From Neurospora crassa OR74A (lineage: Eukaryota; Ascomycota; Sordariomycetes; Sordariales; Sordariaceae): a DNA stretch of 64,000 nucleotides. Under the pieces are notes generated by a model. That model was given only the letters and a program-made list of their open reading frames with translations. It searched no databases and had not been told where the DNA came from. Position numbers and translations under genes: made by a program. Shown here one piece after another: positions 1 through 10,879 of the stretch (within the stretch, counting starts at the first letter, position 1; each line of letters opens with the position of its first letter). The stretch spans positions 930,001-994,000 of the forward strand of contig NC_026503.1 in assembly GCF_000182925.2 (NCBI RefSeq), given 5' to 3'.

Positions 1-1460
1 CTATATCAATAACTTATCTTTAAGGATCTAAAATAATATTATCCGAGCCGATAGGGTAGGCTAGGTTAATAACCTCGCCCTTCCAACTTCGTCCCAAAAG
101 CTTACGTATTGCTAATTAGGTACCCCGTAGAGTAGGATAATAGTAATATCAAATATCGATATTAAATAATAATAGTATAAGAGGTTAAGAAGGCGGGTAA
201 ATTTATATAAGCTAAAGATTAGTAAATAATCAAATAAGTATTATTTAGGAGGGGGATTTACTAACAAATATTTACACACCTCTTCAATTCTATTAAATAA
301 CCAATATATTTTATTGGATAATAAAAGATACTAATATATTTTACTATAGCAATATCAATAATAAATAGGAGGAGGGGAAATAGGAGGAGGGGATTAACCC
401 GCTTATATAGTTACTTTAATCGAACCGCCTTCGCTACTAATTTAGAAGAGCGGCCGGTTTTTAATAAGCGAATAATTAAGCCCAAATTATTGTAGGATAG
501 TATTAAAGTTGAACTATTTCGAAGTAAAAAATATTTCAGATTAAATATTAAAATTAATTTCAAATATAAGATATTAGTTATATTGTATTAAAGAAGGGAG
601 AATTCGAAAATCGAAAGGCGGGGGGGGGCTAATTTCTTATACCCTTCTAAGAGGGAGCTAATAAGTATTAGAAATTTCCGTTAGTCTAACTAACGGTCGG
701 GTTTATAATAAAGTCGGCCGGTAAATAGTATTGCAATTATTTTATTAATATTAAGAAATAGAAAGTAGAAGGTTAAAGTCGGTAGAAGGTAGTAGGATAA
801 TCTGAAGTAGCGGTCGTTAGTAGTAGTATTATACCTTCTACAGTAGACCCCGCAAATAAAGAAGTAGTAATACGCGATTGAATATACTTCACTAATAATT
901 GTGTAAACGGGTACGTAATTGTTTAAAAGCTTTAAATCAATAAATATCAATGTTTCTAGATGGTTCCGGGTATTATACAATAATTATAATAATAAAAGGG
1001 TATTAATATTGATAAAAGAGTAGTATTATTAATTAAAGGTAGTAGATTTAGTGATAACGTGAATAGTAGTACCGGTGTACTAACTTGCCGGGATTAGTAG
1101 AAATACCGGGACTAGCAGAATTGCCGGGTATTCGGACTATAACCGAACCAACGGCCCGGCACTAGACCCATAGTAGTAGAATACAAACGGGAGATAGGGA
1201 TTACGTATAATTATAGTCGTATTATAAAAAGTATTGTAATATAAATTATAATACTATTTTACAATATATTATAATAAAAAAGAAGGTAAATAATTGTACG
1301 ATTTTATTCAATTGAATAACATTTTCACCTTTCTAATATACGTAGTAGGGGTTGGGTTATAATAGTTGGAAGAAGTTAGAAATATAGTATAGTCTGCGTA
1401 TTTCAAGCAAACAGGTTCCTGCTTGGCGCCAAGAGTGCATGCCAAGATAGGTATTTTTCT
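1..1460. other. AT-rich RIP-like sequence, no gene
   Basis: This stretch is very AT-rich, almost devoid of CpA and TpG, and full of TpA, which is the signature expected of RIP. Short open frames occur but have no codon structure or recognisable motif. I could not align it by eye to the LINE copies further right, so it probably derives from another, unrecognised repeat. A less mutated island begins near 1,385, just before the R1 repeat. Confidence 0.6.
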
Positions 1461-1615
1461 GCATTCTGGCCTATTATAAACAGAACCGCCGCGCCTTCCT
1501 CGCGACAATGTAGGGCCTATAGCACTACGACCTCTAGTGTGGGGTCTTCGACAGCCATGACACTTTTGGGCCCCAGACATCGCTTTCTCGTGAGGGCATA
1601 GGCGTTTCAATAATA
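1461..1615 (+). repeat. Short dispersed repeat R1, copy 1
   Basis: About 150 bp here match 33,600-33,755 in the same orientation. Shared blocks include GAACCGCCGC, CCTTCCTCGC, ACTACGACCTCTAGTGTGG, TTTTGGGCCC and AGGCGTTTCAATAA. Unlike its flanks the unit keeps many CpA and TpG dinucleotides, so it largely escaped RIP. It may be too short to be recognised as a duplication; that explanation is inference. The family is unknown and I see no coding potential. Confidence 0.65.
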
Positions 1616-2407
1616 TAAGGGACGGTGGATTCTTTGTATTTATATTATAATAAAGGGGTTAGTAATAGATTAATAGTAGAGTAGAGACCTTAAGGGAATA
1701 GTATAAAAAAAAAATTATATTATATTAATATTTTTTATAGGGCGAGAGCTGGAGGGGCGGAGGGTAGCGGCGAAAGGAGAAGGGTACACTAGAATATAGG
1801 GGAGGAGCGTTAAAGGGGCTAATACTAATAGAAAGGAGCAGTAGGAAAGAGGGTTAGGGGGTAAAATATTAGAATAAATAGTAAGGGAACTAGTAAGTAA
1901 AATATTAAGGGGGGTGGCGGTAGGGGCTAGCGGATTATTATTAGTAAAACGAAAGGTATAAAGGTTAAAGTTTAGAGTTATAATTGCGGTAGTAGGGGAG
2001 ATAGTATATACTAGGGTATTTAAAAATATTAGGAGGGTTAGAGGCGATAGATAGGCGTAGGATAGAGAAGGGGATAATACTATTTACTTTAGGGGATTAA
2101 ATTATTATTAGAGAAAGGAAGAAAAGAAGGAGAAATGTAAAATAAGGGGGAAGGGGATTATATATACGGATTTTGAGAGTACGGACGCTAAAATTATTAC
2201 CTACTACTTATTATTATTTATTATTAGCTACTATTTAACGTAATAGTAGCTATACTAAATAGAAGGTATAAGTATATTGATTGGCAGTATAGGAAATAAG
2301 TTTAAAATTAAAATAGAAATTATAAATATATTAGAAATTAATTATAATAGTTGGTAAGAAAAAAATAGGCAAGGGGTAAAGGAGAGGGAAGGAAGGGGGT
2401 AATATTA
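1616..2407. other. AT-rich sequence with purine-rich tract, no gene
   Basis: Positions 1,741-2,160 are strikingly purine-rich on the + strand (G and A), with stops in all frames. The tract resembles the purine-rich 3' region of the LINE copies in composition, but I could not align it. No gene or RNA was recognised. Confidence 0.45.
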
Positions 2408-2600
2408 TAGGGTTAGCGCTTGGGTTATAGATTTTAGTCTTTGAGATTAGAATTATTATTAATTATAGTAGTATAGAGCGTATAGCCCCGATGAAAATCT
2501 CTGCGCCGGTGGATCCGCATCTCAGATAGATCTTTTCCTCCTTTATAGAACCTTAATTAAGCTATACAACCAGTACCCGTATTAACCGTGCTGTCCCCGT
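2408..2600 (-). repeat. Dispersed repeat R2, inverted copy
   Basis: The reverse complement of this segment matches two tandem direct copies at 34,069-34,267 and 34,330-34,533. Matching landmarks are the GGGCGCTAGCCCC core at one end and the ATAGGGATAGTACGGTTAATA block at the other. It therefore occurs on both margins of the AT-rich island. The identity of the repeat is unknown; the length of about 200 bp and lack of coding capacity suggest a small non-autonomous element or satellite-like unit. Confidence 0.65.
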
Positions 2601-2612
2601 TACAGCGACGTC

Positions 2613-2851
2613 TTAGGTCTAGTCCTATTTTTATTATTCTTATTATTCTAATAATAGGATAATATAGTAGTAAGAGAGACGAAATTAATTTATTGTAGCG
2701 GTAGGTGAGAACTGTTACAATTATAAATAAAGTAGGAGCGGTGTAAAGATTTATAATTGAAATAAAGCTAGGGGTTTTTATCCGACGGCGTTAAATACTG
2801 TACAGTTTTCCCCTCTAGAGAACTAGAGAAGGACCTATGCTAATAAAATAG
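2613..2851 (+). mobile_element. LINE 3'-end fragment
   Basis: This segment aligns with the 3' untranslated region of the full-length LINE copies (about 21,330-21,568). It shares the TCCTATT..TTATT start, the GTAGGTGAGAACTGTTA-like block, the GGGGTTTTTATCCG block and the TTTTCCCCTCTAGAGAACT block. It stops short of the true element end, so it is a truncated relic. Confidence 0.7.
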
Positions 2852-2966
2852 TCGTCCTTGGCCGGAGCCAAATGTGGCCAACGAAGACAGTAAAACGCCT
2901 ATAGATTTAATTTAAAAGAATAAGAAGGTTTTCTTTAAAAACCTAATACTATATAATAATTATCTT

Positions 2967-5840
2967 ATAGGGCTCACGCGGAAGCGGTGAAACAAAAAAT
3001 GACGACCCAGACGAATGCACTTACGAGATTAGCGGCGAAGACATAGGGTTGCTCCTTTGCTCGGGCAAGGGAAATATATACTAAATGTATTCGCAGCGCA
3101 ATTATATATAGAGCCTCAATATTCCACTAACTAACCAAAATTTACAGGAAACTACGAAGGATTGCAATTAGGCTAGTAAAATACTAGACTAAGTATTTAA
3201 AAGTTGTTGCTGGGGTGTATAAAGTTATGCTGGTAAGAAATTTAAAAATAGAAATATTTTATCCGCCGTTCAACTTCTATTTTAATAAAAGGGTCCGGGC
3301 TTTTGAAGAAAGGCTCGTCCGGACGGACTAAACCCGGTTTATCTGGGGGATAGTAATTTAAATATTTAGTTATATTTAAGTATAATAGTCGAGAGGTCGG
3401 TTACCTACTAATAAATTAGAGAGCGGCGTAGTTAAAATATAATAAGCCGAGGAATAGGCGCCGATAAAAAAATTATTAGTAATAGTAGCCGGTCTTCCTC
3501 TAAATTTAGGGACCCTACTACTACTATTATAAATCTTAAAACCAATAACTACCGACCGGGAAGAGTAGTTAGAAGATATAATAAATTGGGAATAAGTATT
3601 GTATTATAATTACTACCTAGCGGCGGTAATAGCGAAATTAAAGCGACGGTATAAATTTACTATTGTCGACCTTACCCCTAAATTTAATAGAGAGGCTATC
3701 TAATAATATATAGTCGGTATAAAGAAGAAGAAAGGAAAATACTGAAAATTAAGAGAAGATAAAGAAGAATCGTACCTACTAATTAAAGCGAAGAGCTCCC
3801 TCTTTATTTAAGCTAGGACGGAAGTTATTAACCTTCGGGCCTTCCTCTATAAGAGGAAAATACTAAACGTTTTAACCCCTATTTACGCCTACGGGTTTAA
3901 AAAGGAGACCTTTATTTATATTATTTTAAATTACTTTAATACGGATACTAACTTCTAGAATAACCCGGAAATTTAACTATTAATAAAGGAGGAATTCTAA
4001 GAGTTTCTAAATAATAGAATTAAAATTAAAAGAATTCTATTATAAGTATTAAAGTTAGGGAGGTTAAAAAAAACTATTTAGTAATCGAATTAGAGGAAGA
4101 ATAATGTAAAGAAATTATAAAGTACTTTTAAGGAGAATATAGAATATTAATAATATTAGAATAAAAAGATAGGAATAAGGAGGAGATAATTATATTAATT
4201 ATAGGAGTTATTTAAATTATAATTATAATAAGAATTGAAAAATACTATTTAACGAACGCCTAATTATACTTAAGAAGTTACTCGAGTAATTCTATTATAT
4301 AAATTTAATTCGTAGTAACTTTATAGTGCTATTAAACTTAATTATTGTTTATAAAAGGGCGGCCGGGAATATCGACAGTTATAGGGCTGCTAAAAATAGA
4401 ACTACTACTATTAAAACCGGAGATTATATAAGTAGGAATAGTAAAACCGCTACCGCCGGATATAATATACGTAGGAGTAACAGTACTATTCTTAGAGCCG
4501 GATACAATCCAAACTAGGTTTATAGTACTACCGTTAGAAAAAGAAGGGATACGACTATAACGAGCATCTCTTATAATTAATTTATAGTAACCCTTTTATT
4601 AAAAGTCGGCGATATTATAATTAATAGTATAGAGAAAACGTTCATAATTAGTAGGCAATTTGTTTTACTCTAAATATATATATATATATATAACGGACGA
4701 AATTATTAGTAGTACAAATAAAGGTATTTAAATTATATTCGAATTTATTCCGACTACCTAACGCTATAGTAACGGCTATTGCCTAAATAGTATTATAGGT
4801 ATCGTACAAGCCTATAGGAATATTTAATATATATATTTTATAGGTATAGGAGTAAATAATATTCTAAATACCGCCGGCTAGGATAGAAGTTAGATAGTAA
4901 TAAAGAAAAGGAAATATAGAGAATAACAAATTTATTAGTCGCTAAAATAAAATAAACCTTCTTAGTAATAACCTTATAGGAATCGTTAGGGGAGTTAGGC
5001 TTATTACTATAAGGGACGGAGGCGAAATTTAAAGTATAGTAAAGGTAAGGAATTTTACGAATAATATTAATTAAATTAATATAAGGATTAAGAAGGACGA
5101 AGAAGGAAACTATATTAATTCGGGGGAGGATAATTACTAAGGAAATTATAAAGAATATAAATAAAAAATATAAGTTCTCGGGGTATAATTATAAGGAATA
5201 TAAGGCTTGGGGATATATTAGGGGAGGGACCCTCTATATTGGAAGTTAAATTGAGTGGGCTAGGGTAATAATAGCTGGAGGAAACTATTTTATTAGAAAA
5301 CGAAATAGGGAAGAAGGAAAAGAAAGATTAGGAAGGAGTACTATATAAGGGATTATATAGATAGGGGAAGGGATCCTTGCGCTATTATAAATAGAGGTAG
5401 ATCTATGGAGTAATAGAGTAAATAACGGGGAGGAGGTATTTATAAATAGAATAAAGAAGTGAAGAGGTAGAGTAATAGATGGGGAAATAGGATAAGGAAG
5501 CGGGAAGAGGGTGGAGGAAGGAGCGGTAGGGAGTAAGATAGAAGGAAGGTAATAAAGGAAGTGGTATGTTTAGTTTAGTCTTATTCCTATTATTTTTATT
5601 ATTCTAATATTAGGATAACGTAGTAGTAGGAAAAATAAAATTAATTCGCTATAGCAGTAGGTAAGAACTATTATAGCTATAAGTAAAGTAGGAGTAGTGT
5701 AGAGAATTACGACCGAGATAGAGTTAGGGGTTTTTATCCGGTAGTGCTTAATACCGTACGGTTTTCCCTTCCAGAGAATTGGAGAAGGACCCTATGCCAA
5801 TAAGGCGTTATAGTTATAGTATAGGGAATAAGACTATTAT
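2967..5840 (+). mobile_element. 5'-truncated LINE copy, RIP-mutated
   Basis: The segment matches the last 2.87 kb of the full-length copies (18,724-21,593): the end of the reverse-transcriptase ORF plus the 3' untranslated region, ending in the shared GGGAATAAGACTATTATTA tail. It is flanked by a perfect 17-bp direct repeat, TATATAATAATTATCTT, at 2,950-2,966 and 5,841-5,857, as expected for target-primed reverse transcription with 5' truncation. The first 150 bases keep more CpA and TpG than the rest, so RIP damage is uneven. All frames are broken. Confidence 0.85.
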
Positions 5841-5857
5841 TATATAATAATTATCTT

Positions 5858-6159
5858 TATATAATATTATATAGTTTAAACTCTTATTATATAAGTATAT
5901 ATTATAAATATTTATTAATATTTTTATTTATAGGGGCCTCGCCAGCCCTCTACACCCCCGGCTACTAACTCTAACCCTAATTTCCTATAAAAAAAAAACT
6001 ATTTATAAGCGGAGGCCTCTCACCGGCCCCCTACACCCCCAGAGCTAACTTTAACCCTAACTAACCTTAACCCTAACTAATTCTAACCTTAACCAACCCT
6101 AATTATAATTAACCCTAATCCTAATTAATACTAATTTTATTTTTCTTCTATTATAAAAA
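5858..6159. repeat. Telomere-like tracts and a short tandem duplication
   Basis: Two imperfect units lie in tandem near 5,935-6,005 and 6,008-6,066. Each carries GGCCTC, a CCTCTACACCCCC-like block and CTAACYYTAACCCTAA. The second runs into a degenerate array of CCCTAA-type hexamers (about 6,050-6,120), including AACCCTAAC and TTAACCCTAA variants. The CCCTAA unit is the complement of the usual fungal telomere repeat TTAGGG. Whether this is an old chromosome end, an interstitial telomeric repeat or a chance simple repeat cannot be decided here. Confidence 0.55.
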
Positions 6160-9126
6160 AAATTAACTAACTTTAAAACCGGAAACGCCGATTTCTAGTC
6201 GAGGAGTGTTCTAAAACGAAAACTAACAACGGTAATCGATTTAAGAAGGTCGTTTATATCCCTTATAATATCCTACAACGAACGTAGCAATAGTATTATA
6301 TCGTCGTTACTAATAGCTATTAATAACGGTATTTGTAAATTCGAAAATAGCGTCTATAACCCGCTCGCAGAAATCTCAGTATACAATAATCCCGAAGCCG
6401 CACTTACTATAAAGACCTCGGATAAAATAGAAGAAAATAATAAAATATTAAAAAAGTTTATTACTAAAGCGAATAAATCTACAAACTACAAAACTATTTC
6501 GATTAAGGACCGTTATTAAATTCGAAAATTACTTCTCGAATTTATAAAGGTACGTATTAGAAAAAATAAATCTATATAACCCGAAGTTAATAAGGCTAGA
6601 ACCGACCAGTTTATTACTAAGAAGGATTTTAATGACCTAAAGAAGGATATTTTAAAAGAAATTAAAAAAAGCGCCTAAGAAGCGCCGAAGCGTTAAGCTA
6701 ATATTATAGCAAAAATTAACCCGAATAAAATTAATATTACCCTCTAATAATTACCTACTACTACTAAAAAATTTATCCCCTCCAACCTCGAATAGTAACT
6801 TACTATTAAAAGAGTAACAATTACTACCGAATTCGTAAACTATTCGAACGAAAATATAAAAACGACCCTAGCCACTTACCTAAATAAGAAGAAACCCAGC
6901 CTAATAATCTACGCAACTACTAGGATACTAATAACCGGAAACTATATAATTATATTCAATGAACTTATACGTACTTAGTACTAACGAAATTAAGTATAAA
7001 TTAAAGAAATTTTCGGCCCTAATATTTTTATTACTATAAGTACCGTAAGCGTACTAATTCGGAGCATACCTTAAAATAGTATTAATAATTATATTATAAT
7101 AGAAGTTATTTTAAATATAGTAAAAGAAAGGAACCTAGAAATATTTATTATTAAAATTCAATTATAGAAAAAAAAGGATAGAAAGAATAAAGGCTTACTC
7201 TTTATAGAAATTGCTACCGTATTGGCGGCGTACTTCCTCTAGGATAACCTCTTTCTTTAAAATAGTAGTGTATACCCGTACGAACTATTCTAAACCTTAA
7301 ATAACGTTTAATAATACTTTAAATATTAAGGAATCGGATATATAATAAAATTTTATTATTAAAATAATATTTCTACCTGTTACAATGAAGTTAGATATAA
7401 AAGAGACTACTTTAGTAAAATAAATTATTTATCCAATAATAATAAATTATTCGTCTATTATAAATTATATAGGAAGAAGGGGTATTATACGTATAACTGT
7501 AAGGAGTATTTTATTTTCTAGAAGGCGATTATAAAAGTATTTATTATGTATACTAAGAGGCTGTAAACGTTCGCCCCCTGTAAAAACCTAACTAAAAAAA
7601 TATTAAAGCTGGCGATAGAAATTATAAACGAGGGCGTTCTACTAAATGCTCCCCCCAACTCCTATACTATTATTACTCTAAAGAAATATATTAGAGGAAG
7701 TATAAAGAGGGGACGGCTAAGAATATTTATTAGCCTATTTACCTAACCGAAGTTTATAACCCTATAAAATCCAATAGATAAATACTATATATATTTATAG
7801 AGTATAAGGGGAAATTAGTCGTATAGTAGTAATAGCACCTATATAACCCCAACCTCCCTTAAGGAAGTAGTACCTTTATTTTCTACTAAGGGATTGAAAG
7901 GAATTTTATCCTAGAATAATTAATAATTTAATTAAAAATACTCTATTAAAACGTAGGGAAGTCGTATAAAAGGAGAAAACTTTTACTCGAATAAGAGGAG
8001 ACCTATAATATTATAATAATTTAAGAGCTAAATAAAAATCTAAATAGGGATATTTATTATCCTAGAGATGGAAGGTATTTTAAGGTTAATTATTTAGAGA
8101 AAGGAAGGATAGTAATATATATAAATAAAAAATAGAATTTAAAGGACTTAAATTTCTAAATTAGAAAAAATTAGACTGTAGTTATATTTAAAAATTTAAA
8201 GGATTTACCGACTATCTATTCTATCTATTCTCTTATCCTTATATAAAAAATACTGGAATATTAATAGAAGTTACCGCTCTTTAAATTTATCGAAGCCGGA
8301 CTTCTAATAAGAAATTTAATTACTATTAGGGACTTTAATTTCTATTATCCCAATTAAAATTTAAAGAATAGCATTAGCCTAGGGGCTACTCGCCTCCTTA
8401 TATAAGTACAATACTAAAAATTTAATCTATTCACCCCCTGTAATAAACTAACTAAATTCGAAAATATAATATAAAGGGAGAGAGATAGAATAATTAACTA
8501 TATATAATTATTACCCGGGGTTGAGACTGAGTACTAGGGAGCGTAGCAATACGAGTAAACCGGTTCAGACCACTACCTTTAAGAAATTTAAATTTAAATA
8601 AGAAGAAAAAATAAAAAAATTAAAAAGGAAGGAGGATATAATTAGAATCTTATAAATATAGAAAAAGTAAAAGAAGTATCGGAAAAATAGATATTAGTCT
8701 TAAAAAGGATAAATATAATAGAAGACCTCGAACTCGCCTTTTGTAAATTTAATAGAGAATTTACAAATATTGTAAAGGAATTTATCCCGTATTAAAAGAA
8801 AGGTTGAAGGAGGAGAGCGAATTAATAAATATTAGGATATAAAATAGTTATAAAAGAAGTATAAAAGATATATTAAAAGTAATTTAAATACTGGATAATA
8901 TCGAACTAGAGGGAATTTATTGAAATTATAATAAAAAAGAAAAGGATTATTATAAAGGCCTAATAAACTACGTAGCGCAATAGTATTGCCGAAGCTTCGA
9001 AAAATCTAAATTAATTCTAGCTACTAAAATAATAAACCTAAACCTAAAGCTACCAACTAATAAACCCGCTTAAATTACTAACCCTTTAAATTTACGAAGA
9101 AATAATAAAAATCGGAAACTACAATA
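6160..9126 (+). mobile_element. LINE element 1, 5' part (oldest copy)
   Basis: This is the 5' portion of a full-length LINE of about 6.93 kb. It begins at the shared start block (TTTAAAACCGGAAACGCCGA) and covers ORF1 and the endonuclease part of ORF2. The GDFN-type endonuclease motif is still visible near 8,330 and several coding blocks can be aligned with copies 3 and 4. The copy is cut at 9,126 by element 2 and resumes at 21,937 after the repeated target site. All frames are closed by RIP-type C-to-T and G-to-A changes. Confidence 0.85.
9112..9126 (+). repeat. Target-site duplication of element 2, left copy
   Basis: TCGGAAACTACAATA here recurs at 21,922-21,936. The two copies bracket the minus-strand element 2 together with the element 3 nested in it, and they are where element 1 is interrupted. 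Confidence 0.8.
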
Positions 9127-10753
9127 ATAATAATAGTCTTATTCCCTATGCTATAACTATAGCGCCTTATTGGCATGGGGTCCTTCTCCAGTTCTCTAGA
9201 GGGGAAAACCGTACAGTATTAAGCACCGCCGAATAAAAACCCCTAGCTCCATCTCGGTCGTAGTTCTCTACGCCGCTCCTACTTTGCTTACAACTATAAC
9301 GGTTCTTACCCACCGCCACAACGAACTAATCTCGTTTCTCCTACTACTATATTATCTTAATACTAAAATAATAAGGATAATAGGAATAGGACTAGACTAA
9401 GCGCACCGCTTCCTTTACTACCTTTCTATTTTACTCCCTACTACTCCTTCCTCTACTTTCTTCCCACTTCCCCGTCCTATTTCCCTATCTTATCTCCCCG
9501 TCTATTACTCTACCTCTCCGCCTCCTTACCCTATTTACAAATACTTCCTCCCTATTATTTACTCTATTACCTTATAAATTTACATTTATTTATAATAATA
9601 CAAAAACCCCCTTCCTTTATTTATATAATCCCCTATATAGCGCCCCTTCCTAATCCTTCTTTTTTTTCCTCCCTATCGTACCTTCTAATAAAATAGCTTC
9701 TTCCGGCCGTTATCGCCCTAACCCGATCGATTTAACCTCCGACGTAGAGGGTCCTTCCCTTAATATATCCCTAGGCCCTATATTCCCTATAATTGTACTT
9801 CTAGAATTTATATTCTTTATTTGTACCCTTTGCAATTTCCTTAGTAATTATCTTCCCTCGAACTAATATAATTTCCTTCTTCGTTCTCTTCAGTTTTTAT
9901 ACTAATTTAATTAGTATTATTTATAAAATTCCTTACTTTTACTATACTCTAAATTTCGCCTCCGTCCTATATAATAATAAGCCTAATTCCTTTAACGCCT
10001 TCCATAAGGTTATTACTAAGAAGATTTATTTTATTTCGGCGATTAATAAGTCTTTTATTCTCTATATTTCCTTTCCTTTATTATTATTTAATTTTTATTC
10101 TAACCGGTAGTACCTAGAATACTACCTACTCCTATACCTATAAAATATATATATTAAATATTCTTATAAATTTATATAACGCTTATAATGTTATTTAAGT
10201 GGCAACCGTTACTATAGTATTAGGTAATTAAAATAGGTTCGAATTCAATTTAAATATTTTCGTTCGTATCGCTAATAATTTTATTCGTTGTATATATATT
10301 CGTTTAGAGTGTAATAAGCTACCTACTAATTATAAGCGTCTTCCCCGCGCTATTAGTTATAATATCGCTAATTTCTAATAGAAGGGTTACTATAAATTAA
10401 TTATAAAAAATATTCGCTATAATCGTATTTTTTCTCTTCCTAGTAGTAATATTATAAATTTAATTCGGATTATATCCGGCTTTAATAGTAATATTATTAT
10501 TCTTACGTATATTATATCCGGTAGTAGTAGTTTTACTATTCTTACTTATATAATCTCCGGTTTTAATAGTAATAATTCTATTCCTAGTAGCCTTATAGCT
10601 ATCGACCCTCCTGGCCGCCCCCTTATAAATAATAATTAGGTTTAATAGTGTTGTAAAATTATTGCGAATTAAACTTATATAATAGAACTATTCAAATAGT
10701 TTTTTAAGTGTAATTAAATATTCGTTAAATAGTATTTTTTAGTTTTTACTATA
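9127..10753 (-). mobile_element. LINE element 2, 3' part (minus strand)
   Basis: The reverse complement aligns with the 3' 1.6 kb of the full-length copies. The element end (rc of GGGAATAAGACTATTATTAT) lies at 9,127, immediately after the left target-site duplication. The segment runs into the N gap. It is heavily RIP-mutated and has no intact frame. Confidence 0.85.
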
Positions 10754-10853
10754 NNNNNNNNNNNNNNNNNNNNNNNNNNNNNNNNNNNNNNNNNNNNNNN
10801 NNNNNNNNNNNNNNNNNNNNNNNNNNNNNNNNNNNNNNNNNNNNNNNNNNNNN
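10754..10853. other. Assembly gap (100 N)
   Basis: Exactly 100 N characters occur, which is a conventional placeholder for a gap of unknown size. Sequence to the left aligns with position about 19,990 of element 3 and sequence to the right with about 18,755. Roughly 1.2 kb of element 2 is therefore missing rather than 100 bases. Confidence 0.95.
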
Positions 10854-10879
10854 ACAGCATCGCCACTGTGGTGGAATTC
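10854..10879 (+). other. Adaptor- or vector-like sequence beside the gap
   Basis: The 26 bases after the gap contain GCCACTGTGGTGGAATTC, with an EcoRI site, and have several CpA and TpG dinucleotides that are otherwise absent from this RIP-mutated element. Alignment with the LINE copies begins only after them. The motif resembles the BstXI/EcoRI polylinker region of common cloning vectors. This is recognition from memory and was not searched. Confidence 0.55.

Noticed and set aside
690-980. 96-codon open frame on the minus strand in the AT-rich island
   Set aside because: Composition is that of RIP-mutated sequence (Tyr/Ile/Phe-rich); no domain and no normal codon use.
1308-1610. 100-codon minus-strand frame overlapping R1
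   Set aside because: It lies over a dispersed repeat; the other R1 copy does not keep the frame open.
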